DNA of 64,000 nt from the NCBI GenBank assembly GCA_030770545.1, contig JAUCMP010000031.1:774001-838000 (forward strand). The letters are read 5' to 3'. Positions 41,331 through 54,975 of the stretch are shown piece after piece. Numbering within the stretch: the stretch's first letter is position 1; each line of letters starts with the position of its first letter. Made by a program: the position numbers and the translations under genes. The notes under the pieces are model-generated. The model searched no databases. It worked only from the letters and a program-made list of their open reading frames with translations, and was not told where the DNA came from. Source of the stretch: Macropodus opercularis. Taxonomy: Eukaryota; Chordata; Actinopteri; Anabantiformes; Osphronemidae.

Positions 41331-44300
41331 CAATGAAGATCTCTTGCTATTCCCTGACTTTGTAATGACAATCGCTGAGTGCAATGAGATCCCTTGCTAT
41401 TCCCTGACTTTGTAATGACTATCACTGACTGCATTGAAAATCTCTTGCTATGCACTGACATTGTAATGACAATCGCTGACTGCAATGAAGATCTCTTGCT
41501 TTTCTCTGACTTTGTAATGACTATCACTGACTGCATTGAAAATCTCTTGCTATGCACTGACTTTGTAATGACAATCGCTGACTGCAATGAAGATCTCTTG
41601 CTTTTCCCTGACTTTGTAATGACAATCGTTGACTGCAATGAAGATCTCTTGATATGCACTGACTTTGTAATGACTATCACTGACTGCAATGAAGATCTCT
41701 TGATATGCACTGACTTTGTAATGACAATCTATGACTGAAATGAAGATCTCTTGCTATTGCCTGACTTTGTATTGACAATCGCTGACTGCAATGAAGATCT
41801 CTTGCTATTCCCTGACTTTGTAATGACTATCACTGACTGCAATGAAGATCTCTTGCTGTGCATTGACTTTGTAATGACAATCGTTGACTGCAATGAAGAT
41901 CTCTTGCTATTCCCTGGCTTTGTAATGACAATCGCTGACTGCAATGAAGATCTCTTGCTATTCCCTGACTTTGTAATGACTATCACTGACTGCAATGAAG
42001 ATCTCTTGCTATTCCCTGACTTTGTAATGACTATCGCTGAGTGCAATGAGATCTCTTGCTTTTCCCTGACTTTGTAATGACTATCACTGACTGCATTGAA
42101 AATCTCTTGCTATGCACTGACGTTGTAATGACAATCGCTGACTGCAATGAAGATCTCTTGCTTTTCCCTGACTTTGTAATGACTATCACTGACTGCATTG
42201 AAAATCTCTTGCTATGCACTGACGTTGTAATGACAATCGCTGACTCGTTGACTGCAATGAAGATCTCTTGCTATTCCCTGACTTTGTAATGACAATCGCT
42301 GACTGCAATGAAGATCTCTTGCTTTTCCCTGACTTTGTACTAATAATCTCTCACTGCAATGAAGATCTCTTGCTTTTCCCTGACTTTGTAATGACTATCA
42401 CTGACTGCAATGAAGATCTCTTGTTATTCCCTGATTTTGTAATGACTATCACTGACTGCAATGAAGATCTCTTGCTGTGCATTGACTTTGTAATGACAAT
42501 CGCTGACTGCAATGAAGATCTCTTGCTATTCCCTGACTTTGTAATGACTATCACTGACTGCAATGAAGAGCTCTTGCTGTGCATTGACTTTGTAATGACA
42601 ATCGTTGACTGCAATGAAAATCTCTTGCTATGCACTGACTTTGTAATGATAATCGCTCACTGCAATGAAGATATCTTGCTTTTCCCTGACTTTGTAATGA
42701 CAATCGCTGACTGAAATGAAGATATCTTGTTTTTCCCTGACTTTGTAATGACTATCACTGACTGCATTGAAAATCTCTTGCTTTTCCCTGACTTTGTAAT
42801 GACAATCGCTGACGGCAATGAAGATCTCTTGCTTTTCCCTGACTTTGTAATGACTATCTCTGACTGCAATGAAGATCTCTTGCTGTGCATTGACTTTGTA
42901 ATGACAATCGTTGACTGCAATGAAAATCTCTTGCTATGCACTGACTTTGTAATGAATATCACTGACTGCAATGAAGATCTCTTGCTATTCCCTGACTTTG
43001 TAATGACAATCGCTGACTGCAATGAAGATCTCTTGCTATTCCCTGACTTTGTAATGACTATCGCTGAGTGCAATGAGATCCCTTGCTATTCCCTGACTTT
43101 GTAATGACTATCACTGACTGCATTGAAAATCTCTTGCTATGCACTGACATTGTAATGACAATCGCTGACTGCAATGAAGATCTCTTGCTTTTCTCTGACT
43201 TTGTAATGACTATCACTGACTGCATTGAAAATCTCTTGCTATGCACTGACTTTGTAATGACAATCGCTGACTGCAATGAAGATCTCTTGCTTTTCCCTGA
43301 CTTTGTAATGACAATCGCTGACTGCAATGAAGATCTCTTGCTTTTCCCTGACTTTGTAATGACAATCGTTGACTGCAATGAAGATCTCTTGATATGCACT
43401 GACTTTGTAATGACTATCACTGACTGCAATGAAGATCTCTTGATATGCACTGACTTTGTAATGACAATCTATGACTGAAATGAAGATCTCTTGCTATTGC
43501 CTGACTTTGTATTGACAATCGCTGACTGCAATGAAGATCTCTTGCTATTCCCTGACTTTGTAATGACTATCACTGACTGCAATGAAGATCTCTTGCTATG
43601 CACTGACTTTGTAATGATAATTGGTGACTGCAATGAAGATCTCTTGCTATTCCCTGACTTTGTAATGACAATCGGTGACTGCAATGAAGATCTCTTGCTA
43701 TTCCCTGACTTTGTAATGACAATCGTTGACTACAATGAAAATCTCTTGCTATTCCTTGACTTTGTAATGACAATCGCTGACTGCAATGAAGATCTCTTGC
43801 TATGCACTGACTCAAGAGTGACTAACGCTGACTGCAATGAAGATCTCTTGCTTTTCCCTGACTTTGTACTAATAATCTCTCACTGCAATGAAGATCTCTT
43901 GCTTTTCCCTGACTTTGTAATGACAACCGTTGACTGCAATGAAGATCTCTTGTTATTCCCTGACGTTGTAATGACTATCACTGACTGCAATGAAGATCTC
44001 TTGCTATTTTGTAATGATAATCGCTCACTGCAATGAAGATCTCTTGCTATTCCCTGACTTTGTAATGACTATCACTGACTGCAATGAAGATCTCTTGCTG
44101 TGCATTGACTTTGTAATGACAATCGTTGACTGCATTGAAAATCTCTTGCTATTCCCTGACTTTTTAATGATAATCGCTGACTGCAATGAAGATCTCTTGC
44201 TTTTCCCTGACTTTGTAATGACAGTCGCTGACTGCAATGAAGATCTCTTGCTATTCCCAGACTTTGTAATGACTATCACTGACTGCAATGAAGATCTCTT

Positions 44301-47300
44301 GCTTTTCCCTGACTAGTAATGACTATCACTGACTGCAATGAAGATCTCTTGCTTTTCCCTGACTTTGTAATGACAATCACTGACTGCAATGAAGATGTCT
44401 TGCTATTCCCTGACTTTGTAATGATAATCGCTCACTGCAATGAAGATCTCTTGCTATTCCCTGACTTTGTAATGATAATCGCTCACTGCAATGAAGATCT
44501 CTTGCTATTCCCTGACTTTGTAATGACTATCACTCACTGCAATGAAGATCTCTTGACAATCGTTGACTGCAATAAAGATCTTTTTCTATTCCCTGACGTT
44601 GTAATGACAATCGCTGACTGCGATGAAGATCTCTTGCTATTCCCTGACTTTGTAATGACAATCGCTGACTGCAATGAGATCTCTTGCTATTCCCTGACGT
44701 TGTAATGACAATCGCTGACTGCGATGAAGATCTCTTGCTATTCCCTGACTTTGTAATGATAATCGCTCACTGCAATGAAGATCTCTTGCTATGCACTGAC
44801 TTTGTAATGACTATCACTCACTGCAATGAAGATCTCTTGACAATCGCTGACTGCAATAAAGATCTTTTTCTATTCCCTGACGTTGTAATGACAATCGCTG
44901 ACTGCAATGAAGATCTCTTGCTATTCCCTGACTTTGTAATGACAATCGCTGACTGCGATGAAGATCCCTTCTTTTTCCCTGACTTTGTAATGATAATCGC
45001 TCACTGCAATGAAGATCTCTTGCTATTCCCTGACTTTGTAATGATAATCGCTCACTGTAATGAAGATCTCTTGCTATTCCCTGACTTTGTAATGACTATC
45101 ACTGACTGCAATGAAGATCTCTTGCTGTGCATTGACTTTGTAATGACAATCGCTGACTGCAATGAAGATCTCTTGCTATGCATTGACTTTGTAATGACAA
45201 TCGCTCACTGCAATGAAGATCTCTTGCTATTCCCTGACATTGTAATGATAATCGCTCACTGTAATGAAGATCTCTTGCTATTCCCTGACTTTGTAATGAC
45301 AATCGCTGACTGCAATGAAATCTCTTGCTATTGCCTGACTTTGTAATGACTATCACTGACTGCAATGAGATCTCTTGCTGTGCATTGACTTTGTAATGAC
45401 AATCGCTGGCTGCAATGAAGATCTCTTGCTTTTCCCTGACTTTATAATGAGAATCACTGACTGCAATGAAGATCTCTTGCTATTCCCTGACTTTGTAATG
45501 GCTATCGCTGACTGAAAAGAAAACATCTTGCTATGCACTAACGTTGTACTGACAATCGCTGACTGCAATGAAGATCTCTTGCTATTCCCTGACTTTGTAA
45601 TGACTATCACTGACTGCAATGAAGATCTCTTGCTATTCCCTGACTTTGTAATGATAATCGCTCACTGCAATGAAGATCTCTTGCTATTCCCTGACTTTGT
45701 AATGATTATCACTGAGTACAATGAAGATCTCTTGCTGTGCATTGACTTTGTAATGACAGTCGCTGACTGCAATGAAGATCTCTTGCTATTCCCTGACTTT
45801 GTAGTGACTATCACTGACTGCAATGAAGATCTCTTGCTGTGCATTGACTTTGTAATGACAATCGTTGACTGCAATGAAAATCTCTTGCTATTCCCTGACT
45901 TTTTAATGATAATCGCTGACTGCAATGAAGATCTCTTGCTTTTCCCTGACTTTGTAATGACAGTCGCTGACTGCAATGAAGATCTCTTGCTATTCCCAGA
46001 CTTTGTAATGACTATCACTGACTGCAATGAAGATCTCTTGCTATTCCCTGACTTTGTAATGACAATCACTGACTGCAATGAGGTCTCTTGCTATTCCCTG
46101 ACTTTGTAATGATAATCGGTCACTGCAATGAAGATCTCTTGCCTCTCCCTGACTTTGTAATTACTATCACTGACTGCAATGAAAATCTCTTGCTGTGCAT
46201 TGACTTTGTAATGACAATCGCTGACTGCAATGAAGATATCTTGCTTTTCCCTGACTTTGTAATGACAATCGCTGACTGAAATGAAGATCTCTTGCTATTC
46301 CCTGACTTTGTAATGACAATCACTGACTACAATGAAGATATCTTGCTTTTCCCTGACTTTGTAATGACAATCACTGACTGAAATGAAGATCTCTTGCTAT
46401 TCCCTGACTTTGTAATGACAATCGCTGACGGCAATGAAGATCTCTTGCTTTTTCCTGACTTTGTAATGACAATCGTTGACTGCAATGAAAATCTCTTGCT
46501 ATGCACTGACTTTGTAATGATAATCGCTCACTGCAATGAAGATCTCTTGCTATTCCCTGACTTTGTAATGATAATCGCTCACTGCAATGAAGATCTCTTG
46601 CTATTCCCTGACTTTGTAATGATAATCGCTCACTGCAATGAAGATCTCTTGCTATTCCCTGACTTTGTAATGACTATCACTCACTGCAATGAAGATCTCT
46701 TGACAATCGCTGACTGCAATAAAGATCTTTTTCTATTCCCTGACGTTGTAATGACAATCGCTGACTGCGATGAAGATCTCTTGCTATTCCCTGACTTTGT
46801 AATGACAATCGCTGACTGCAATGAGATCTCTTGCTATTCCCTGACGTTGTAATGACAATCGCTGACTGCGATGAAGATCTCTTGCTATTCCCTGACTTTG
46901 TAATGATAATCGCTCACTGCAATGAAGATCTCTTGCTATGCACTGACTTTGTAATGACTATCACTCACTGCAACGAAGATCTCTTGACAATCGCTGACTG
47001 CAATAAAGATCTTTTTCTATTCCCTGACGTTGTAATGACAATCGCTGACTGCAATGAAGATCTCTTGCTATTCCCTGACTTTGTAATGACAATCGCTGAC
47101 TGCGATGAAGATCCCTTCTTTTTCCCTGACTTTGTAATGATAATCGCTCACTGCAATGAAGATCTCTTGCTATTCCCTGACTTTGTAATGATAATCGCTC
47201 ACTGTAATGAAGATCTCTTGCTATTCCCTGACTTTGTAATGACTATCACTGACTGCAATGAAGATCTCTTGCTATGCATTGACTTTGTAATGACAATCGC

Positions 47301-47400
47301 TCACTGCAATGAAGATCTCTTGCTATTCCCTGACATTGTAATGATAATCGCTCACTGTAATGAAGATCTCTTGCTATTCCCTGACTTTGTAATGACAATC

Positions 47401-49882
47401 GCTGACTGCAATGAAATCTCTTGCTATTGCCTGACTTTGTAATGACTATCACTGACTGCAATGAGATCTCTTGCTGTGCATTGACTTTGTAATGACAATC
47501 GCTGGCTGCAATGAAAATCTCTTGCTATTCCTTGACTTTGTAATGACAATCGCTGACTGCAATGAAGATCTCTTGCTATGCACTGACTCAAGAGTGACTA
47601 ACGCTGACTGCAATGAAGATCTCTTGCTTTTCCCTGACTTTGTACTAATAATCTCTCACTGCAATGAAGATCTCTTGCTTTTCCCTGACTTTGTAATGAC
47701 AACCGTTGACTGCAATGAAGATCTCTTGCTATTCCCTGACGTTGTAATGACTATCACTGACTGCAATGAAGATCTCTTGCTATTTTGTAATGATAATCGC
47801 TCACTGCAATGAAGATCTCTTGCTATTCCCTGACTTTGTAATGACTATCACTGACTGCAATGAAGATCTCTTGCTGTGCATTGACTTTGTAATGACAATC
47901 AGTGACTGCATTGAAAATCTCTTGCTATTCCCTGACTTTTTAATGATAATCGCTGACTGCAATGAAGATCTCTTGCTTTTCCCTGACTTTGTAATGACAG
48001 TCGCTGACTGCAATGAAGATCTCTTGCTATTCCCAGACTTTGTAATGACTATCACTGACTGCAATGAAGATCTCTTGCTATTCCCTGACTTTGTAATGAC
48101 AATCGCTCACTGCAATGAGGTCTCTTGCTATTCCCTGACTTTGTAATGACAATCACTGACTGCAATGAAGATCTTTTGCTTTTCCCTGACTAGTAATGAC
48201 TATCACTGACTGCAATGAAGATCTCTTGCTTTTCCCTGGCTTTGTAATGACAATCACTGACTGCAATGAAGATGTCTTGCTATTCCCTGACTTTGTAATG
48301 ATAATCGCTCACTGCAATGAAGATCTCTTGCTATTCCCTGACTTTGTAATGATAATCGCTCAATGCAATGAAGATCTCTTGCTATTCCCTGACTTTGTAA
48401 TGATAATCGCTCACTGCAATGAAGATCTCTTGCTATTCCCTGACTTTGTAATGACTATCACTCACTGCAATGAAGATCTCTTGACAATCGCTGACTGCAA
48501 TACAGATCTTTTTCTATTCCCTGACGTTGTAATGACAATCGCTGACTGCGATGAAGATCTCTTGCTATTCCCTGACTTTGTAATGACAATCGCTGACTGC
48601 AATGAGATCTCTTGCTATTCCCTGACGTTGTAATGACAATCGCTGACTGCAATGAAATCTCTTGCTATTGCCTGACTTTGTAATGACTATCACTGACTGC
48701 AATGAGATCTCTTGCTGTGCATTGACTTTGTAATGACAATCGCTGGCTGCAATGAAAATCTCTTGCTATTCCTTGACTTTGTAATGACAATCGCTGACTG
48801 CAATGAAGATCTCTTGCTATGCACTGACTCAAGAGTGACTAACGCTGACTGCAATGAAGATCTCTTGCTTTTCCCTGACTTTGTACTAATAATCTCTCAC
48901 TGCAATGAAGATCTCTTGCTTTTCCCTGACTTTGTAATGACAACCGTTGACTGCAATGAAGATCTCTTGCTATTCCCTGACGTTGTAATGACTATCACTG
49001 ACTGCAATGAAGATCTCTTGCTATTTTGTAATGATAATCGCTCACTGCAATGAAGATCTCTTGCTATTCCCTGACTTTGTAATGACTATCACTGACTGCA
49101 ATGAAGATCTCTTGCTGTGCATTGACTTTGTAATGACAATCAGTGACTGCATTGAAAATCTCTTGCTATTCCCTGACTTTTTAATGATAATCGCTGACTG
49201 CAATGAAGATCTCTTGCTTTTCCCTGACTTTGTAATGACAGTCGCTGACTGCAATGAAGATCTCTTGCTATTCCCAGACTTTGTAATGACTATCACTGAC
49301 TGCAATGAAGATCTCTTGCTATTCCCTGACTTTGTAATGACAATCGCTCACTGCAATGAGGTCTCTTGCTATTCCCTGACTTTGTAATGACAATCACTGA
49401 CTGCAATGAAGATCTTTTGCTTTTCCCTGACTAGTAATGACTATCACTGACTGCAATGAAGATCTCTTGCTTTTCCCTGGCTTTGTAATGACAATCACTG
49501 ACTGCAATGAAGATGTCTTGCTATTCCCTGACTTTGTAATGATAATCGCTCACTGCAATGAAGATCTCTTGCTATTCCCTGACTTTGTAATGATAATCGC
49601 TCAATGCAATGAAGATCTCTTGCTATTCCCTGACTTTGTAATGATAATCGCTCACTGCAATGAAGATCTCTTGCTATTCCCTGACTTTGTAATGACTATC
49701 ACTCACTGCAATGAAGATCTCTTGACAATCGCTGACTGCAATACAGATCTTTTTCTATTCCCTGACGTTGTAATGACAATCGCTGACTGCGATGAAGATC
49801 TCTTGCTATTCCCTGACTTTGTAATGACAATCGCTGACTGCAATGAGATCTCTTGCTATTCCCTGACGTTGTAATGACAATC
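47401..49882 (+). repeat. 1241-bp tandem duplication of satellite monomers
   Basis: 47401-48641 is followed directly by 48642-49882 with the same order of monomer variants, including rare ones: CTCAATGCAATG, AATACAGATC, ACAATCAGTGACTGC and a TTGCTATTTTGTAATG fusion. The two look essentially identical by eye. 1241 is not a multiple of 51 because short monomers are included. Confidence 0.9.
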
Positions 49883-52800
49883 GCTGACTGCGATGAAGAT
49901 CTCTTGCTATTCCCTGACTTTGTAATGATAATCGCTCACTGCAATGAAGATCTCTTGCTATGCACTGACTTTGTAATGACTATCACTCACTGCAATGAAG
50001 ATCTCTTGACAATCGCTGACTGCAATAAAGATCTTTTTCTATTCCCTGACGTTGTAATGACAATCGCTGACTGCAATGAAGATCTCTTGCTATTCCCTGA
50101 CTTTGTAATGACAATCGCTGACTGCAATGAGATCTCTTGCTATTGCCTGACTTTGTAATGACGATCACTGACTGCAATGAAGATCTATTGCTATTCCCTG
50201 ACTTTGTAATGATAATCGCTTACTGCAATGAAGATCTCTTGCTATTCCCTGACTCTTTATTGACAATCGCTGACTGCAATGAAGATCTCTTGCTTTTCCC
50301 TGACTTTGTAATGACAATCGCTGACTGCAATGAAGATCTCTTGCTATTCCCTGACTTTGTAATGATAATCGCTCACTGCAATGAAGATCTCTTGCTATTC
50401 CCTGACTTTGTAATGATTATCACTGAGTACAATGAAGATCTCTTGCTGTGCATTGACTTTGTAATGACAGTCGCTGACTGCAATGAAGATCTCTTGCTAT
50501 TCCCTGACTTTGTAATGACAATCGTTGACTGCAATGAAAATCTCTTGCTATTCCCTGACTTTTTAATGATAATCGCTGACTGCAATGAAGATCTCTTGCT
50601 TTTCCCTGACTTTGTAATGACAGTCGCTGACTGCAATGAAGATCTCTTGCTATTCCCAGACTTTGTAATGACTATCACTGACTGCAATGAAGATCTCTTG
50701 CTATTCCCTGACTTTGTAATGACAATCACTGACTGCAATGAGGTCTCTTGCTATTCCCTGACTTTGTAATGACAATCACTGACTGCAATGAAGATCTTTT
50801 GCTTTTCCCTGACTAGTAATGACTATCACTGACTGCAATGAAGATCTCTTGCTTTTCCCTGGCTTTGTAATGACAATCACTGACTGCAATGAAGATGTCT
50901 TGCTATTCCCTGACTTTGTAATGATAATCGCTCACTGCAATGAAGATCTCTTGCTATTCCCTGACTTTGTAATGATAATCGCTCACTGCAATGAAGATCT
51001 CTTGCTATTCCCTGACTTTGTAATGATAATCGCTCACTGCAATGAAGATCTCTTGCCTCTCCCTGACTTTGTAATTACTATCACTGACTGCAATGAAAAT
51101 CTCTTGCTGTGCATTGACTTTGTAATGACAATCGCTGACTGCAATGAAGATATCTTGCTTTTCCCTGACTTTGTAATGACAATCGCTGACTGAAATGAAG
51201 ATCTCTTGCTATTCCCTGACTTTGTAATGACAATCACTGACTGCAATGAAGATATCTTGCTTTTCCCTGACTTTGTAATGACAATCACTGACTGAAATGA
51301 AGATCTCTTGCTATTCCCTGACTTTGTAATGACAATCGTTGACTGCAATGAAAATCTCTTGCTATGCACTGACTTTGTAATGATAATCGCTCACTGCAAT
51401 GAAGATCTCTTGCTATTCCCTGACTTTGTAATGATAATCGCTCACTGCAATGAAGATCTCTTGCTATTCCCTGACTTTGTAATGATAATCGCTCACTGCA
51501 ATGAAGATCTCTTGCTATTCCCTGACTTTGTAATGACTATCACTCACTGCAATGAAGATCTCTTGACAATCGCTGACTGCAATAAAGATCTTTTTCTATT
51601 CCCTGACGTTGTAATGACAATCGCTGACTGCGATGAAGATCTCTTGCTATTCCCTGACTTTGTAATGACAATCGCTGACTGCAATGAGATCTCTTGCTAT
51701 TCCCTGACGTTGTAATGACAATCGCTGACTGCGATGAAGATCTCTTGCTATTCCCTGACTTTGTAATGATAATCGCTCACTGCAATGAAGATCTCTTGCT
51801 ATGCACTGACTTTGTAATGACTATCACTCACTGCAATGAAGATCTCTTGACAATCGCTGACTGCAATGAAGATCTTTTTCTATTCCCTGACGTTGTAATG
51901 ACAATCGCTGACTGCAATGAAGATCTCTTGCTATTCCCTGACTTTGTAATGACAATCGCTGACTGCGATGAAGATCCCTTCTTTTTCCCTGACTTTGTAA
52001 TGATAATCGCTCACTGCAATGAAGATCTCTTGCTATTCCCTGACTTTGTAATGATAATCGCTCACTGTAATGAAGATCTCTTGCTATTCCCTGACTTTGT
52101 AATGACTATCACTGACTGCAATGAAGATCTCTTGCTGTGCATTGACTTTGAAATGACAATCGCTGACTGCAATGAAGATCTCTTGCTATGCATTGACTTT
52201 GTAATGACAATCGCTCACTGCAATGAAGATCTCTTGCTATTCCCTGACATTGTAATGATAATCGCTCACTGTAATGAAGATCTCTTGCTATTCCCTGACT
52301 TTGTAATGACAATCGCTGACTGCAATGAAATCTCTTGCTATTGCCTGACTTTGTAATGACTATCACTGACTGCAATGAGATCTCTTGCTGTGCATTGACT
52401 TTGTAATGACAATCGCTGGCTGCAATGAAGATCTCTTGCTTTTCCCTGACTTTATAATGAGAATCACTGACTGCAATGAAGATCTCTTGCTATTCCCTGA
52501 CTTTGTAATGACTATCACTCACTGCATTGAAAATCTCTTGCTATGCACTGACGTTGTAATGACAATCGCTGACTGCGATGAAGATCTCTTGCTATTCCCT
52601 GACTTTGTAATGATAATCGCTCACTGCAATGAAGATCTCTTGCTATGCACTGACTTTGTAATGACTATCACTCACTGCAATGAAGATCTCTTGACAATCG
52701 CTGACTGCAATAAAGATCTTTTTCTATTCCCTGACGTTGTAATGACAATCGCTGACTGCAATGAAGATCTCTTGCTATTCCCTGACTTTGTAATGACAAT

Positions 52801-54975
52801 CGCTGACTGCAATGAGATCTCTTGCTATTGCCTGACTTTGTAATGACGATCACTGACTGCAATGAAGATCTATTGCTATTCCCTGACTTTGTAATGATAA
52901 TCGCTTACTGCAATGAAGATCTCTTGCTATTCCCTGACTCTTTATTGACAATCGCTGACTGCAATGAAGATCTCTTGCTTTTCCCTGACTTTGTAATGAC
53001 AATCGCTGACTGCAATGAAGATCTCTTGCTATTCCCTGACTTTGTAATGATAATCGCTCACTGCAATGAAGATCTCTTGCTATTCCCTGACTTTGTAATG
53101 ATTATCACTGAGTACAATGAAGATCTCTTGCTGTGCATTGACTTTGTAATGACAGTCGCTGACTGCAATGAAGATCTCTTGCTATTCCCTGACTTTGTAA
53201 TGACAATCGTTGACTGCAATGAAAATCTCTTGCTATTCCCTGACTTTTTAATGATAATCGCTGACTGCAATGAAGATCTCTTGCTTTTCCCTGACTTTGT
53301 AATGACAGTCGCTGACTGCAATGAAGATCTCTTGCTATTCCCAGACTTTGTAATGACTATCACTGACTGCAATGAAGATCTCTTGCTATTCCCTGACTTT
53401 GTAATGACAATCACTGACTGCAATGAGGTCTCTTGCTATTCCCTGACTTTGTAATGACAATCACTGACTGCAATGAAGATCTTTTGCTTTTCCCTGACTA
53501 GTAATGACTATCACTGACTGCAATGAAGATCTCTTGCTTTTCCCTGGCTTTGTAATGACAATCACTGACTGCAATGAAGATGTCTTGCTATTCCCTGACT
53601 TTGTAATGATAATCGCTCACTGCAATGAAGATCTCTTGCTATTCCCTGACTTTGTAATGATAATCGCTCACTGCAATGAAGATCTCTTGCTATTCCCTGA
53701 CTTTGTAATGATAATCGCTCACTGCAATGAAGATCTCTTGCCTCTCCCTGACTTTGTAATTACTATCACTGACTGCAATGAAAATCTCTTGCTGTGCATT
53801 GACTTTGTAATGACAATCGCTGACTGCAATGAAGATATCTTGCTTTTCCCTGACTTTGTAATGACAATCGCTGACTGAAATGAAGATCTCTTGCTATTCC
53901 CTGACTTTGTAATGACAATCACTGACTGCAATGAAGATATCTTGCTTTTCCCTGACTTTGTAATGACAATCACTGACTGAAATGAAGATCTCTTGCTATT
54001 CCCTGACTTTGTAATGACAATCGTTGACTGCAATGAAAATCTCTTGCTATGCACTGACTTTGTAATGATAATCGCTCACTGCAATGAAGATCTCTTGCTA
54101 TTCCCTGACTTTGTAATGATAATCGCTCACTGCAATGAAGATCTCTTGCTATTCCCTGACTTTGTAATGATAATCGCTCACTGCAATGAAGATCTCTTGC
54201 TATTCCCTGACTTTGTAATGACTATCACTCACTGCAATGAAGATCTCTTGACAATCGCTGACTGCAATAAAGATCTTTTTCTATTCCCTGACGTTGTAAT
54301 GACAATCGCTGACTGCGATGAAGATCTCTTGCTATTCCCTGACTTTGTAATGACAATCGCTGACTGCAATGAGATCTCTTGCTATTCCCTGACGTTGTAA
54401 TGACAATCGCTGACTGCGATGAAGATCTCTTGCTATTCCCTGACTTTGTAATGATAATCGCTCACTGCAATGAAGATCTCTTGCTATGCACTGACTTTGT
54501 AATGACTATCACTCACTGCAATGAAGATCTCTTGACAATCGCTGACTGCAATAAAGATCTTTTTCTATTCCCTGACGTTGTAATGACAATCGCTGACTGC
54601 AATGAAGATCTCTTGCTATTCCCTGACTTTGTAATGACAATCGCTGACTGCGATGAAGATCCCTTCTTTTTCCCTGACTTTGTAATGATAATCGCTCACT
54701 GCAATGAAGATCTCTTGCTATTCCCTGACTTTGTAATGATAATCGCTCACTGTAATGAAGATCTCTTGCTATTCCCTGACTTTGTAATGACTATCACTGA
54801 CTGCAATGAAGATCTCTTGCTGTGCATTGACTTTGTAATGACAATCGCTGACTGCAATGAAGATCTCTTGCTATGCATTGACTTTGTAATGACAATCGCT
54901 CACTGCAATGAAGATCTCTTGCTATTCCCTGACATTGTAATGATAATCGCTCACTGTAATGAAGATCTCTTGCTA
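49870..54975 (+). repeat. 2685-bp-offset duplication of a long satellite segment
   Basis: About 49870-52290 and 52555-54975 carry the same monomer order at an offset of 2685 bp. Matching landmarks are 50137/52822, 50819/53504, 51308/53993 and 51694/54379. A single-base difference (GAAATG at 52150 against GTAATG) shows they are near-identical but not the same read. Part of the second copy recurs at a further 1618 bp (54379/55997). Confidence 0.88.
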
